Source: Phycisphaerales bacterium UBA1910
GTDB taxonomy: Bacteria > Planctomycetota > Phycisphaerae > Phycisphaerales > UBA1924
Assembly: GCA_002337545.1 (NCBI GenBank)
Contig: DDGE01000007.1
Span: 69,374-88,293 of the forward strand
Length of the DNA: 18,920 bases
Direction: 5' to 3'
Shown here: positions 1-6,300 of the stretch, piece by piece
How the letters are laid out: every line of letters starts with the position of its first letter
How positions within the stretch are numbered: position 1 is the stretch's first letter
Program-made: the position numbers and the translations under genes
The notes under the pieces: model-generated
What the model saw: the letters and a program-made list of their open reading frames with translations, nothing else
The model's database searches: none
Told to the model about the DNA's origin: nothing

Positions 1-61
1 CGTTTCACGCAAATCCTGAAAGAACCGAAAAACGCTGATTCTGGCCTGAAAACGACGCCCG

Positions 62-91
62 TTGGCAACCCATGCGCCCCTCACCCATACC
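62..91 (+). promoter_or_regulatory. Candidate promoter of the epimerase gene
   Basis: TTGGCA at 62-67 and CATACC at 86-91 are separated by 18 bases. The -10-like hexamer ends only 7 bases before the ATG at 99, so a transcript from here would have almost no 5' leader. No Shine-Dalgarno sequence precedes that ATG, which fits. The same TTGGCA hexamer serves as a -35 in front of the tRNA gene in this window. The -10 match is weak. Confidence 0.35.
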
Positions 92-98
92 CTCACGC

Positions 99-1124
99 AT
101 GAACATCCTCGTCCTCGGCGGGACCCAGTTCTCAGGCCGCTCCTTCGTTGAGCAGGCCGTGCACGCGGGTCATCAGATCACCATCCTCCACCGATCACCC
201 GAAGCCCCCGGGCTCCCGGACGCGGTCCGCCACCTGGTCGGCGACCGCGATCCCAAGGACCCCAACAACAAAGGCGACGGGCTCGGCGCGATCAAAGCAC
301 TCCTCGATGCGGGCGAGCGTTTCGACGCCGTCGTCGATATGTGCGGCTACACCCCCCGCGTTGTCCGCGAATCCTGCGAACTCCTCAAGAACCACACCAA
401 ACTCTATCTCTTCGTCTCCACCATCTCCGTCTACCCGACGAGCCCGGACGCCGAACCCAACGAAGAGTGGTCATGGGAACAACTCAACCAACTCGACGAT
501 CCGGATGTCGAAGAAATCACCGGCGAAACCTACGGCGGGCTCAAAGTCCTGTGCGAACAGGTCGTCCATAAGTACTTCCCCAACAACCACATCATCCCGC
601 GCCCATCCATCATCGCAGGCCCAAACGACCCGACCGATCGCGTCACCTGGTGGACGCGCGCACTTGCGACACAGGACGCCGTCATCATCCCCGAACCGCC
701 GGCCGGGCTGGCGCAGTTCGTCGACTCGCGCGACCTTGCTGCGTTCTTCCTCAAGTGCATCACGGAAGGCATCACCGGCACCTACAACTGCGCCGGCCCC
801 CAACCCGGGCTCACACTGCACCAGTTCATCAACCGGACCCACGCCGCGCTCGATTCGAGCGCCAAACTCCTCGAAGCGTCCGCGTCTTGGTTCGAAGAAC
901 ACGACATCAAGCCCTACCGCGACATCCCCACATGGATCAACGACGAGGTCATGTCCATGTACCGCGTCGATTACTCCAAAGCCGTCGCTGCGGGTCTCGA
1001 AAACCGCCCCCTCGAAGACACCATGCGCGATGTCCGCGCCTGGGATGTGCAACGAGGCGAACCCGAACTCAAGGCCGGGATGAAGTTTGATCACCTTCAA
1101 GAACTCGTCGCATCGCACGCTTGA
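99..1124 (+). CDS. NAD-dependent epimerase/dehydratase (extended SDR family)
   Basis: This 341-residue cytoplasmic protein begins with a Rossmann nucleotide-binding strand and loop, MNILVLGGTQFSG (residues 1-13), typical of extended short-chain dehydrogenases acting on nucleotide sugars or related substrates. Catalytic-type residues are visible: S107/S110 in FVSTISVYP, and Y145 with K149 in TYGGLK, the YxxxK signature. The C-terminal half (for example PRPSIIAGPNDPTDR and FVDSRDLAAFF) matches the substrate-binding part of NAD(P)-dependent epimerases. An in-frame ATG at 72 would add nine residues with no family resemblance. I prefer 99 because it puts the Rossmann strand at the N-terminus. The substrate cannot be read from sequence. 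The gene appears to stand alone: no gene precedes it within the window, and 199 bases of palindromic repeat sequence follow. Confidence 0.88.
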   Translation: MNILVLGGTQFSGRSFVEQAVHAGHQITILHRSPEAPGLPDAVRHLVGDRDPKDPNNKGDGLGAIKALLDAGERFDAVVDMCGYTPRVVRESCELLKNHTKLYLFVSTISVYPTSPDAEPNEEWSWEQLNQLDDPDVEEITGETYGGLKVLCEQVVHKYFPNNHIIPRPSIIAGPNDPTDRVTWWTRALATQDAVIIPEPPAGLAQFVDSRDLAAFFLKCITEGITGTYNCAGPQPGLTLHQFINRTHAALDSSAKLLEASASWFEEHDIKPYRDIPTWINDEVMSMYRVDYSKAVAAGLENRPLEDTMRDVRAWDVQRGEPELKAGMKFDHLQELVASHA

Positions 1125-1126
1125 TG

Positions 1127-1190
1127 CTCGCCTCCCCCGCGCTTGCGGGGAAGGTGGCACGCCGCAGGCGTGACGGAGGGGGTCCCCTCC
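1127..1190 (+). repeat. Composite repeat copy 1, module A (palindromic, REP-like)
   Basis: Module A holds a short hairpin (CCCCGC 1135-1140 / GCGGGG 1145-1150), the core GGTGGCACGCCGCAGGCGTG, and a second palindrome (GGAGGGG-GT-CCCCTCC). A close copy occurs in the same orientation at 2603-2662. It lies entirely between genes, as REP elements do. No protein-coding explanation is apparent. Confidence 0.75.
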
Positions 1191-1282
1191 GGGTGCCACT
1201 ACTCGCGTCGAAGACGCGCAGTAGTGTCTTCCGAACGACTCAATAGCACTACTGCGCCGCTGCGCGTCGAGTAGTGGCACCC
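1191..1282 (+). repeat. Composite repeat copy 1, module B (nested inverted repeat)
   Basis: This 92-base element is bounded by a perfect 15-base inverted repeat, GGGTGCCACTACTCG (1191-1205) and CGAGTAGTGGCACCC (1268-1282). Inside are two further hairpins. One at 1197-1226 pairs CACTACT with AGTAGTG and CGCGTC with GACGCG around a GAA loop. The other at 1247-1276 again pairs CACTACT with AGTAGTG. A diverged copy lies at 2749-2839, and the last 37 or so bases are identical between the two. The arrangement resembles a paired REP (BIME-like) or a small non-autonomous element. No transposase is present in the window. Confidence 0.8.
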
Positions 1283-1323
1283 TGAAGGTCGTGGCTCCCA
1301 GATACGCTTGCCTACCGTTCACC

Positions 1324-2388
1324 ATGCGTAACACCGACATCGTCATCATCGGCGCCGGCCCCATCGGGATCGAACTCGCGGCCGCCCTCAAGCAGGCCAA
1401 CCTCGAGTACCTCCACCTCGAAGCCGGGCAAATCGGCGCGACCATGCAGTGGTGGGCGCCGGGCACCAAGTACTTCTCATCGCCCGAGCGCATCGAGATC
1501 GCAGGCGTCCCCCTCGTCGTCGCCAACGAGGAGAAAGCCACACGCGAGAACTACCTCGATTACCTCCGCTCCGTCGTCGGCACGCACCAACTCAACATCG
1601 AAACCTACACCCGCGTCATCTCCATCGACAAAGACGACAACGGGTTCATCCTCCACACCGCACGCTCATTCCACGGCGTAGGCGGCCAAGAAGAACTCTC
1701 GTTCAACGCAACAACACTCGACCAGCTCGAACCCATCCGCGCCAAACGAATCGTTCTCGCCATCGGCGACATGCACCTTCCCCGCATGCTGGGCATCCCC
1801 GGCGAAGACCTCCCCCATGTCTCGCACTACCTCGGGGATGTCCACCAATACGCCAACCAGCCTGTCACGATCGTCGGCGGCAAGAACTCCGCGGTCGAAG
1901 CCGCCATCCGACTCTTCCGCGCCGGCGCTCAAGTCACCATGGTCCACCGCGGCGAATGGTTCGACCCCGATCGCATCAAGTACTGGCTCTACCCCGAGAT
2001 CGAGTACCTCATCAAGAAGGACAAGATCCGCTACATCCCGCACGCCAACCTCACCGCCATCACTCCTACACACGCGACCCTCGGCACGGGCGAATCCATC
2101 GAGTCGCGCTTCGTGCTCTTGCTCACCGGCTATGTCCAGAAGCCCGACCTGTTCGAACAACTCGGCGTCGAGCTCGTCGGCAATGATCGCAAACCCAAGC
2201 ACGAGCTCAAAACCATGCAGACCAATGTGCCCGGGGTATATGTCGCCGGAACCGGCTCCGCCGGCAGCCAATCCCGTACGAAGGTCTTTATCGAGACATC
2301 CCATGTACATGTCGACCGGATCCTCGCATCGCTGCAAGGGCGCATAAGTGATGCCACAGCAGAAGATTACACACTCGAAGAATCCTGA
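1324..2388 (+). CDS. ypdA: YpdA-family FAD/NAD(P)-dependent oxidoreductase (bacillithiol-disulfide-reductase-like)
   Basis: This 354-residue flavoprotein has an N-terminal FAD motif GAGPIG (residues 10-15), a second nucleotide-binding motif IVGGKNSAVEAA (about 183-194) and a C-terminal GVYVAGTGSAG (about 304-314). The segment YFSSPERIEIAGVPLV after the FAD fold is characteristic of YpdA rather than thioredoxin reductase, and there is no CxxC. In Firmicutes, YpdA/Bdr uses NADPH to reduce bacillithiol disulfide. The protein contains no cysteine at all, and the position of the conserved Cys in Firmicutes YpdA (GGGPCG) is Ile here. Its reaction may therefore differ. An open frame extends upstream to 1291, but the ATG at 1324 places the FAD strand correctly. 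No Shine-Dalgarno is evident. Repeats lie on both sides. Family confidence is high, function moderate. Confidence 0.88.
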   Translation: MRNTDIVIIGAGPIGIELAAALKQANLEYLHLEAGQIGATMQWWAPGTKYFSSPERIEIAGVPLVVANEEKATRENYLDYLRSVVGTHQLNIETYTRVISIDKDDNGFILHTARSFHGVGGQEELSFNATTLDQLEPIRAKRIVLAIGDMHLPRMLGIPGEDLPHVSHYLGDVHQYANQPVTIVGGKNSAVEAAIRLFRAGAQVTMVHRGEWFDPDRIKYWLYPEIEYLIKKDKIRYIPHANLTAITPTHATLGTGESIESRFVLLLTGYVQKPDLFEQLGVELVGNDRKPKHELKTMQTNVPGVYVAGTGSAGSQSRTKVFIETSHVHVDRILASLQGRISDATAEDYTLEES

Positions 2389-2556
2389 CCCCACTGTCAA
2401 GATCGTGTTTGGGTCCGGAAAAATCGCCCAAGCAACTGGCACAGCGCCAGATCTGTGTTCTATTGAGACTGGTGGGTCAGGAATCGGCTCCGTGATTCGC
2501 GGGCCGGCAACCGAGACGATCTGATCAATCGCTCGACTCGTTGCATGACCAAGTGG
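2389..2556 (+). other. Gene-free stretch after ypdA: long 3' UTR or small transcript
   Basis: No credible reading frame lies between the ypdA stop and the terminator at 2557. The stretch contains several possible stems: TTGGG/CCCAA near 2419-2442, and GCAAC-c-GAG (2507-2515) pairing with CTCGTTGC (2537-2544). It is not a tRNA (no T-arm or anticodon arm) and I recognise no riboswitch. It could be a structured 3' UTR of ypdA or an independent small RNA ending at the terminator. Confidence 0.3.
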
Positions 2557-2595
2557 AAAACGCCTCAGGTAGCGCCTGAGGCGTTTTCTGTTTTT
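2557..2595 (+). terminator. Strong Rho-independent terminator downstream of ypdA
   Basis: A perfect 13-base-pair stem pairs AAAACGCCTCAGG (2557-2569) with CCTGAGGCGTTTT (2575-2587) around a 5-base loop. It is followed by CTG and TTTTT. The A-rich left arm means it could also work on the minus strand. It lies about 170 bases after the ypdA stop. Confidence 0.85.
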
Positions 2596-2602
2596 GGACA
2601 TC

Positions 2603-2662
2603 CACTCGCCTCCCCAGCGCGTGCGGGGGAGAGGTGGCACGCCGCAGGCGTGAGGGAGGGGT
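2603..2662 (+). repeat. Composite repeat copy 2, module A
   Basis: This segment repeats 1127-1190 in the same orientation. It shares the core GGTGGCACGCCGCAGGCGTG with the C/G-rich hairpin before it and GGAGGGG after it. It starts directly behind the ypdA terminator. Confidence 0.75.
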
Positions 2663-2689
2663 TCATCAAATACCGTGTGCATCGGGTGC

Positions 2690-2723
2690 CCTGCTTTGAT
2701 CCGACCCCGTCGGACAAAGCAGG
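2690..2723 (+). repeat. Additional palindrome inside repeat copy 2 (module C)
   Basis: CCTGCTTTG (2690-2698) pairs with CAAAGCAGG (2715-2723), and the inner CCGAC (2701-2705) pairs with GTCGG (2709-2713). This gives a long stem with a CCC loop. It sits between modules A and B of the second copy and has no counterpart in the first copy. Confidence 0.65.
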
Positions 2724-2748
2724 AACGAGAGATCCCCAACAACACCCC

Positions 2749-2839
2749 GGTTGCCATCACTCGCGTCGAAGACTCGCAGCAGTGTCTCCGAAGATCACAA
2801 GAGCACTACTGCGCCGCTGCGCGTCGAGTAGTGGCACCC
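2749..2839 (+). repeat. Composite repeat copy 2, module B (diverged)
   Basis: This 91-base copy matches 1191-1282. The right half, from GCACTACTGCGCC to GTGGCACCC, is identical over about 37 bases. The left arm has decayed (GGTTGCCATCACTCG against GGGTGCCACTACTCG). It ends about 20 bases beyond the amn stop codon, so the remaining right-hand hairpin (CACTACT...AGTAGTG) may help end the amn transcript. Confidence 0.78.
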
Positions 2840-2858
2840 TTTTGCCTATTGCAGCTAC

Positions 2859-3668
2859 TCAATACTTAAAGTGCCGGATCGGCTCGCCCTGCGACCCGAT
2901 ATGCGTCATCGCGTCGATCCCGATCTCCAGGTGCATCTTTGCGAACTGCGCCGTCACGCTCTTGTCCGATTCTTCGGTCTTCACGCCCTCAGGCGTGATG
3001 GGCACATCCGAGACCAGCAGCAGCGCCCCGCGTGAGATCTGGTTGTGGTGCCCCACGATGAACACCGTCGCGGTTTCCATGTCGATCGCCAAAGAGGTCA
3101 TCCGCTTGAGTCGCCCTCGGAACTTCTTGTCGTGCTCCCACACGCGCCGGTTCGTGGTGTACACCACTCCGGTGCGGTACTCAAGATCACGCTCGATGAT
3201 CTTGTCCGATACAAACTTGTGAAGCTTAAAGCTTGGCAGCGCCGGAACCTCGGGCGGGAAGTAGTCGTCGCTCGTCCCCTCGCCCCGGATCGCCGCGATG
3301 GGAAGCACGAAGTGCCCGATCTCCGTCGAGTCCTTCAGCCCGCCGCACTTGCCAAGGAACAACACCCCATCGGGCATCCGCGCGCTGAGCAGATCCATGA
3401 TCGTCGCCGCGTTGGGCGACCCGATCCCGAAGTTCACGATCGTCAATCCCGCGCTGTTCGTCGCGGCCTGCATCGGACGCCCGATCCCCTGCACATCGCA
3501 CCCGAACCGCTCCGCGAACTCCGTCACATAGTTCGAGAAGTTCGTCAGCAGCACATAATCCCCGAAGCTGTCGATCGGCATCCCGGTATACCGGGGCAAC
3601 CAGTTCTTCGCGATGTCCATCTTGCTCGAGAGCGCGATCGGGTTAGGCAACGGGTCTTCTGGGTTCAT
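2859..3668 (-). CDS. amn: AMP nucleosidase, short form
   Basis: This 269-residue protein belongs to the PNP/UDP phosphorylase superfamily and is predicted to hydrolyse AMP to adenine and ribose 5-phosphate. Visible family features are NFGIGSPNAATIMD (residues 79-92), GKCGGLKD in the central strand (106-113), IRGEGTSDDYFP (127-138), the purine/ribose-binding IDMETA (195-200) and LLLVSDVPITPEGVK (216-230). Proteobacterial Amn is nearly 500 residues with an extra N-terminal regulatory domain. This protein lacks that domain, like the short form seen in Bacteroidetes. The ATG at 3668 has a clear Shine-Dalgarno, GGAGAA (3677-3672), three bases upstream. It lies downstream of the tRNA-Gln gene on the same strand, but that gene's terminator intervenes and a TATACT box follows, so amn is probably transcribed separately. 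Confidence 0.88.
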   Translation of the reverse strand: MNPEDPLPNPIALSSKMDIAKNWLPRYTGMPIDSFGDYVLLTNFSNYVTEFAERFGCDVQGIGRPMQAATNSAGLTIVNFGIGSPNAATIMDLLSARMPDGVLFLGKCGGLKDSTEIGHFVLPIAAIRGEGTSDDYFPPEVPALPSFKLHKFVSDKIIERDLEYRTGVVYTTNRRVWEHDKKFRGRLKRMTSLAIDMETATVFIVGHHNQISRGALLLVSDVPITPEGVKTEESDKSVTAQFAKMHLEIGIDAMTHIGSQGEPIRHFKY

Positions 3669-3684
3669 GGGTTCTCCTCATTCG

Positions 3685-3690
3685 AGTATA
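3685..3690 (-). promoter_or_regulatory. -10 box candidate for amn
   Basis: On the minus strand TATACT lies 16 bases before the amn start, just ahead of the GGAGAA ribosome binding site. No good -35 hexamer stands 16-18 bases further upstream. The tRNA terminator immediately before it supports a separate promoter. The leader would be only about 10 bases. Confidence 0.45.
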
Positions 3691-3699
3691 TCGCGAACC

Positions 3700-3736
3700 A
3701 AAAGTGAGCACGCCCGAGCAAGGGCCCGGGCGTGCT
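3700..3736 (-). terminator. Rho-independent terminator of the tRNA-Gln gene
   Basis: Read on the minus strand, a perfect 10-base-pair stem, AGCACGCCCG and CGGGCGTGCT, with a 10-base loop is followed by CAC and TTTT. It begins 15 bases after the tRNA 3' end. Confidence 0.8.
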
Positions 3737-3750
3737 GCAAGCAAAGAAAG

Positions 3751-3822
3751 TAGGGGAACCGGGACTCGAACCCGAACTAAGGGAATCAGAATCCCTCGTG
3801 CTACCAATTACACCATTCCCCC
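3751..3822 (-). tRNA. tRNA-Gln (anticodon CUG)
   Basis: The 72-base gene folds as a cloverleaf. The acceptor stem is GGGGGAA/TTCCCCT with a weak G1-U72 pair, as expected for glutamine tRNAs. The anticodon stem AGGGA/TCCCT encloses the loop TTCTGAT (anticodon CTG at 3789-3787). The T arm TCGGG-TTCGAGT-CCCGG is intact. The discriminator base is A. The 3' CCA is not encoded. It decodes CAG codons. A promoter (TTGGCA-17-TACGAT) and a terminator flank it, so it appears to be a single-gene transcript. Confidence 0.95.
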
Positions 3823-3855
3823 GAATGGTCCGTTCCGCTGGGCGGATCGGGGTGA

Positions 3856-3884
3856 ATCGTACGCCCGACCCAACCCGTTGCCAA
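3856..3884 (-). promoter_or_regulatory. Promoter of tRNA-Gln
   Basis: On the minus strand TTGGCA (3884-3879) and TACGAT (3861-3856) are separated by exactly 17 bases. The -10 box ends 33 bases before the tRNA 5' end. This is a good sigma-70-type match at the expected place. Confidence 0.65.
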
Positions 3885-3900
3885 CGCAGAACCCGCGAAA

Positions 3901-3930
3901 TTGGTGCCAAACCCCCTTCTCGACTATGCT
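3901..3930 (+). promoter_or_regulatory. Candidate promoter of the DUF885 gene
   Basis: TTGGTG (3901-3906) and TATGCT (3925-3930) are 18 bases apart. The -10 box ends 6 bases before the ATG at 3937, so initiation would fall at or next to the start codon. No Shine-Dalgarno precedes this start, which agrees with a leaderless transcript. An open frame continues upstream to 3901, but it would be untranslated here. Confidence 0.45.
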
Positions 3931-3936
3931 CAGGGC

Positions 3937-5775
3937 ATGAACCACGATTCCACGATCCGCCGTGTGCTCGCCCTCATCCTCCTGACCATCCTCGCGCCAC
4001 TCGCGCTGGGGCAGGACTACCTCCCCGAGTGCCCGCCCGACCGTGACCCGGCGCTCTGGGATCTGATGAACCGCGCCATCGACATCATGTACGAGAACGA
4101 CCCGATGGGCATAGGCCCACTCCTGGGCGACGAGTCCCGCAACGACCAGCTCGGGAACAACTCCGCGAGTGCCATCGAGCAGAACACCCAGCGATTCGCA
4201 GAGCTCCTCGGCGAGCTCAAGTCCATCGACCGCTCTGGGTTTACCGATCGCGATCACCTCAGCGCCGATCTCCTCATCTACCAATGGGAACAAGGGCAAC
4301 GCCTCGCCCAGTTCAAACAGTGGCAGATGCCCGTCACCTCCATCGGAGGCCCGCAGGTCTGGCTCCCCCAGATGGGTGACAGCGTCCCCCTCATCACCCG
4401 CGAGCACTACGCCGACTACCTCACCCGCCTCAAACGCGTCCCCATCGTCGTCGGCGACCACATCGACAACATGCGCCTCGGGATCGCCGAGAACCGCGTC
4501 CCGCCACGCGTCGTTGTGGAGCCCGCCGTCGATCAGGCAATGGCTCAGGCCAACCCCGATTTCCGCGAGGACCCGACACAATCACCCTTCTACGCACCCT
4601 TCAACAACCTCGATCACAACGACCCGCTCGCCATCGAAGCACGCGAGATCATCACCAATCGCATCATCCCCGTTTACCTCGAACTCGCCGTCTTTCTGAA
4701 CAACGAGTACCTCCCCGCCTGCCGCGACACCATCGGCGCCGCTCAGGGAGTCGATGGCATCGATTCCTACTCCGCACTCATTACCTCGCACACCACCCTC
4801 CCGCAGTACGACGCGAACGCCGTCCACCAGATCGGGCTCGACGAGGTGAAGCGCATCAAGTCCGAGATGATGGATGTCATCGAGCAAACCGATTGGGCCG
4901 GCAACAACACATTCTGGGCCAGCGCCGACGCGAAGTTCCAAGCCTTCACCGAGTACCTCCGCACCGACCCGCGCTTCTACTACACCAACCCCGACGATCT
5001 CCTCAATGGGTACAAGGTCATGTGCAAAGACATCGACCCCGAGCTCATCACACTCTTCGGGCACCTCCCCCGCCTGCCCTACGGCGTCCGCCCCCTCCCG
5101 GGGCTCACCGCGGAGTCCGCGCCAACCGCGTACTACTACCCCGGATCGCTCAGCTCCGCACGCGCCGGGTACTTCGTTGCGAACCTCACCAAGCTCGATC
5201 AGCGCCCCACATACGAAATGATGGCCCTCACCCTCCACGAAGCCGTCCCGGGGCACCACTTCCAGATCGCGATCGCCCAAGAAATCGAGAACCAGCACCC
5301 CATCCGCAAAACGATGGGATTCACCGGCTTCGTCGAGGGCTGGGCGCTCTACGCCGAGAAACTCGGGCTTGAGATGGGCGACGAAGAAAACGGGCTCTAC
5401 AGCGACCCGTATTCCAACTTCGGACGACTCAACTTCGAGATGTGGCGTGCGATGCGCCTCGTCGTCGACACCGGCATGCACGCGAAGGGTTGGACCCGCG
5501 ATCAGGGCGTGCAGTTCATGCAGAACAACAGCGCGCTCTCATTGCACAACATCGAAGCCGAGATCGATCGCTACATCGGATGGCCAGGACAAGCCACCGG
5601 GTACAAAATGGGCGAGATCGAGATCATCAAGCTCCGCCGATCCATCGAGGACCAACTCGGTGACGACTTCGATCTCCGCGCCTTCCACGACGAACTCCTC
5701 GCCGACGGCGCGCTCCCGCTCCCCGTGCTCGTCCAAAAAATAAACCGCTGGGCAGATACCCAGCGTCACGAATAA
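3937..5775 (+). CDS. Secreted DUF885 family protein, putative zinc metallohydrolase
   Basis: This 612-residue protein starts with a signal peptide: charged MNHDSTIRR, a hydrophobic run, then LAPLALG with probable cleavage before Q26. The rest matches DUF885, a large bacterial family of unknown biochemical role. It carries HEAVPGHH (H434, E435, H440, H441) and a following GFVEGWALYAE (E467). These look like the metal-binding and catalytic region of a metallopeptidase, with the histidine pair set as HExxxGHH rather than HExxH. Length is normal for the family. The ATG at 3937 was chosen because it begins the signal peptide and a promoter ends six bases before it. The last 15 codons contain a hairpin and T-run that act as a terminator for the convergent gene at 5797-6123. 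The substrate is unknown. Confidence 0.85.
   Translation: MNHDSTIRRVLALILLTILAPLALGQDYLPECPPDRDPALWDLMNRAIDIMYENDPMGIGPLLGDESRNDQLGNNSASAIEQNTQRFAELLGELKSIDRSGFTDRDHLSADLLIYQWEQGQRLAQFKQWQMPVTSIGGPQVWLPQMGDSVPLITREHYADYLTRLKRVPIVVGDHIDNMRLGIAENRVPPRVVVEPAVDQAMAQANPDFREDPTQSPFYAPFNNLDHNDPLAIEAREIITNRIIPVYLELAVFLNNEYLPACRDTIGAAQGVDGIDSYSALITSHTTLPQYDANAVHQIGLDEVKRIKSEMMDVIEQTDWAGNNTFWASADAKFQAFTEYLRTDPRFYYTNPDDLLNGYKVMCKDIDPELITLFGHLPRLPYGVRPLPGLTAESAPTAYYYPGSLSSARAGYFVANLTKLDQRPTYEMMALTLHEAVPGHHFQIAIAQEIENQHPIRKTMGFTGFVEGWALYAEKLGLEMGDEENGLYSDPYSNFGRLNFEMWRAMRLVVDTGMHAKGWTRDQGVQFMQNNSALSLHNIEAEIDRYIGWPGQATGYKMGEIEIIKLRRSIEDQLGDDFDLRAFHDELLADGALPLPVLVQKINRWADTQRHE
5735..5765 (-). terminator. 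Terminator of the 5797-6123 gene, inside the DUF885 coding end
   Basis: On the minus strand CGCTGGG (5765-5759) pairs with CCCAGCG (5752-5746) around a 6-base loop, followed by GTTTATTTTTT. It starts about 30 bases after the minus-strand stop codon. It lies wholly within the 3' end of the convergent plus-strand gene. On the plus strand no T-run follows, so it should act in one direction only. Confidence 0.7.
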
Positions 5776-5796
5776 TCTCTCGTTGTCATTCGGCGA

Positions 5797-6123
5797 TCAA
5801 CCGATCAGCTCGTCCTCGCCCGGACGCTTCCACTCGCGATCGGGCCCCTCGTCCCCGCCGCGGTTCAACGGCTTGGCTCGCCCAAACGACGCACCCTTCC
5901 GCTGCAGTTCCGTCTTCGCGCCCGGCGTGGCTGTGCCTCCGATCTCACGATCGAGGTCAGAGACCGAGTCGGGATCGGTGCCCAGCGGGCTCGGTGCCGG
6001 TTCTCGCCGGACCGGTGCATCGGGCTCTAGACGCTTGGAGCGTGCCTCATCGATCGAGCGATCAAGCTTGCCAAGAATGGCTCTGACTTCGTTAAACGCG
6101 TTGCTGGTTGACTTGTCGCTCAT
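5797..6123 (-). CDS. Small hypothetical protein, hydrophilic
   Basis: I do not recognise this 108-residue protein. It is rich in D, E, R and P and has no signal peptide or membrane segment. The N-terminal part (NEVRAILGKLDRSIDEARSKRL, about residues 10-31) could form an amphipathic helix or short coiled coil. The rest looks disordered, with patches such as RREPAPSPLGTDPDS and a basic, Gly-rich end. Evidence that it is real: GGAGGAG (6139-6133) lies 9 bases before the ATG, codon usage matches its neighbours, and a terminator follows about 30 bases past the stop. It is divergent from the hypothetical gene at 6301 with 177 bases between them. No function can be assigned. Confidence 0.7.
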   Translation of the reverse strand: MSDKSTSNAFNEVRAILGKLDRSIDEARSKRLEPDAPVRREPAPSPLGTDPDSVSDLDREIGGTATPGAKTELQRKGASFGRAKPLNRGGDEGPDREWKRPGEDELIG

Positions 6124-6300
6124 GTGGACACTCTCCTCCGTTGGTGCAGTATCGGCCCCAACCAGTCCAAACTTCGCTCCTGAAACGCACCAACTCGGAT
6201 CTACGCGATCGACCGTGCCGGATGTGCGGGCTGGGTCGGGTCTGCCGGTCGATCTGTGCAGGTCTGAGTCCTGTTATCTGACTGCATACCATTGACAACA

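Noticed and set aside
471..1541. Long open frame on the minus strand
   Set aside because: It runs antisense through the epimerase gene, across the repeat and into ypdA. Its product has no family features, and such frames are expected opposite GC-rich genes. The same applies to 1666-2760, 3808-5481 and 7049-7927 on the minus strand and to 12525-13277 on the plus strand.
2545..3222. Plus-strand open frame beginning at the terminator
   Set aside because: It crosses the ypdA terminator, the palindromic repeats and the antisense of amn. The predicted protein has no coherent composition or motif.
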